A DNA stretch of 6,061 nt from Intestinibacter sp. GTDB lineage: Bacteria; Bacillota; Clostridia; Peptostreptococcales; Peptostreptococcaceae. Below the pieces are notes generated by a model. The model had not been told where the DNA came from, did no database searches, and saw only the letters and a program-made list of their open reading frames with translations. Both the position numbers and the translations under genes were made by a program. Of the stretch, positions 5,024 through 6,061 are shown in pieces; position 1 is the stretch's first letter, and every line of letters begins with the position of its first letter. The stretch lies in contig NZ_JALEXO010000150.1 of the NCBI RefSeq assembly GCF_022780145.1, forward strand, positions 1 to 6,061, given 5' to 3'.

Positions 5024-6061
5024 TTATTTTTCTTCTAAATCAACCTTTATGCTTAATTCTTCTAATTGACCATCTTCAGGTAATCCTGGTGCATTAGTCA
5101 TTGGACATATAGCATTTTGGTTTTTAGGGAATGCTATGACTTCTCTTATGTTATCAGCTCCAGCAAGTAGCATCATAAGTCTATCAAATCCAAATGCAAG
5201 ACCTGCGTGAGGTGGTACACCGTATTTGAAGGCTTCTAATAGGTATCCAAATTTTTCATTTGCAGTTTCTTCGCTCATACCTAATGCTCTGAACATTTTT
5301 TCTTGAACTTCTTCATCAGATATTCTGACACTACCTCCACCAAGTTCATATCCATTTAATACCATATCATAAGCTTTAGCTCTTAATTGAGTCTTGTCTT
5401 CTTGTTCTAATTTATCTATATCTTCATCTAATGGGCAAGTGAATGGATGGTGCATTGCTACCATTCTACCTGTTTCTTCATCTTCTTCAAATAGTGGGAA
5501 TTCAGTTACCCATAGTAGATTGTATTTGCTCTTGTCTATTAAATCCATCTTTCTAGCTACTTCAAGTCTTAATTGACCTAGTGCATCATATACGACTTTA
5601 TTTTTATCAGCTACGAATAATAATAAGTCTCCTGCTTTTGCATCTAATCTATCTAAAATTGCTTTTATTTCGTCTTCCTTGAAGAATTTAGCTATTGGTG
5701 AATCTATTCCATCTTCTTTAACTTTGATCCAAGCTAATCCTTTAGCCCTGTAAGTTTTAGCGTGTTCTTCTAATTTTTTCATTCCTTTTTTAGAGAATGC
5801 ATCTGCTCCACCTTTTGCATTTATACCTCTTACGCTAGAGTTTTGACCGTTAGCAGCTGATGAGAATACACCGAATTCGCAGTCCTTAACTAAGTCAGAT
5901 ACATCTGTAAGCTCCATAGCAAATCTAGTATCTGGTTTGTCAGAACCAAATCTGTCCATAGCTTCTTTGTAAGTCATTCTCTTAAGTGGTAATTCTATAT
6001 CTATATTGTGAACTTCTTTGAATATTCTTCCTATCATGTTTTCCATCATAGTCATAACGTC
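5024..6061 (-). CDS. aspS: Aspartyl-tRNA synthetase, C-terminal part (5' end outside window)
   Basis: AspRS charges tRNA-Asp with aspartate in the cytoplasm. The frame is open to the right edge, so 345 residues are visible of the roughly 590 of bacterial AspRS; the anticodon-binding domain and motif 1 lie outside. The visible part begins in the catalytic domain after where motif 2 belongs (DVMTMMENM), then shows RFGSDKPDTRF, the bacterial GAD insertion (about 60-175, with VRGINAKGGA), LLWVTEFPLFE, HHPFT, the GYELGGGSVRI block and motif 3 with its ATP-binding arginine (GLAFGFDRL). It ends with the conserved VIAFPKNQNA segment and a short tail. The ATG at 6055 is internal, not the start. Whether it charges tRNA-Asn as well cannot be judged, because the anticodon domain is not visible. 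A terminator follows, so it is the last gene of its transcript. Confidence 0.97.
   Translation of the reverse strand, partial: DVMTMMENMIGRIFKEVHNIDIELPLKRMTYKEAMDRFGSDKPDTRFAMELTDVSDLVKDCEFGVFSSAANGQNSSVRGINAKGGADAFSKKGMKKLEEHAKTYRAKGLAWIKVKEDGIDSPIAKFFKEDEIKAILDRLDAKAGDLLLFVADKNKVVYDALGQLRLEVARKMDLIDKSKYNLLWVTEFPLFEEDEETGRMVAMHHPFTCPLDEDIDKLEQEDKTQLRAKAYDMVLNGYELGGGSVRISDEEVQEKMFRALGMSEETANEKFGYLLEAFKYGVPPHAGLAFGFDRLMMLLAGADNIREVIAFPKNQNAICPMTNAPGLPEDGQLEELSIKVDLEEK

Noticed and set aside
5394..5576. 60-codon plus-strand open frame
   Set aside because: It lies entirely antisense within aspS, has a Ser/Asn-rich composition expected from the reverse of acidic codons, and has no ribosome site. 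It is a shadow.
1..6061. A multi-gene defence, mobile or biosynthetic system
   Set aside because: Gene content is aspS, DUF2325, EFR1-type protein, ogt, nfo and a phosphatase, separated by terminators. No transposase, integrase, CRISPR repeat, toxin-antitoxin pair or biosynthetic cluster is visible.

Overview
The window is a very AT-rich stretch (roughly 27-30% G+C by eye) of what looks like a clostridial chromosome. The reasons are low-G+C codon use (AGA, ATA, TTA, AAA), purine-rich Shine-Dalgarno sites, a flavodoxin/ferredoxin fusion protein typical of anaerobes, and clostridial-looking AspRS and endonuclease IV sequences. A relative of Clostridioides/Paraclostridium (Peptostreptococcaceae) is my best guess, but this is inference. 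All six protein genes lie on the minus strand, so transcription runs from high to low coordinates. No rRNA, tRNA, CRISPR array, insertion sequence or phage gene was seen.

Layout from the right edge in the direction of transcription. (1) The 3' part of aspS (aspartyl-tRNA synthetase) runs from the edge to 5024 and ends in an intrinsic terminator. (2) A 247-bp regulatory gap follows, holding three Fur-like inverted repeats, a perfect TTGACA-N17-TATAAT promoter and a second TTGACA-led promoter candidate. It drives (3) a 111-residue DUF2325 protein with a four-cysteine tail. (4) A 474-bp very AT-rich gap has no credible protein gene but holds a strong terminator, a second hairpin and a perfect -10 box, together possibly a small RNA of about 85 nt. 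(5) An EFR1-type protein (flavodoxin-like half plus two 4Fe-4S clusters) ends in a hairpin terminator that could work on both strands. (6) A 370-bp AT-rich gap contains one conspicuous GC-rich hairpin. (7) A two-gene DNA-repair operon, ogt then nfo, pairs direct reversal of O6-alkylguanine with cleavage at abasic sites, and ends in its own terminator. (8) A secreted purple-acid-phosphatase-like metallophosphoesterase has its 3' end outside the window. It has a good promoter preceded by a run of TTAA-type hexamers mostly 11 bp apart, resembling PhoP boxes.

The genes are housekeeping (aspS, ogt-nfo) or nutrient- and redox-related (Fur-type control of DUF2325, possible Pho control of the phosphatase, a ferredoxin-type electron carrier). 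They do not form one pathway, and I see no multi-gene novel system. The strongest lead is the dense Fur-type control region fused to a consensus promoter in front of an uncharacterised DUF2325 protein, which points to a role in iron limitation.
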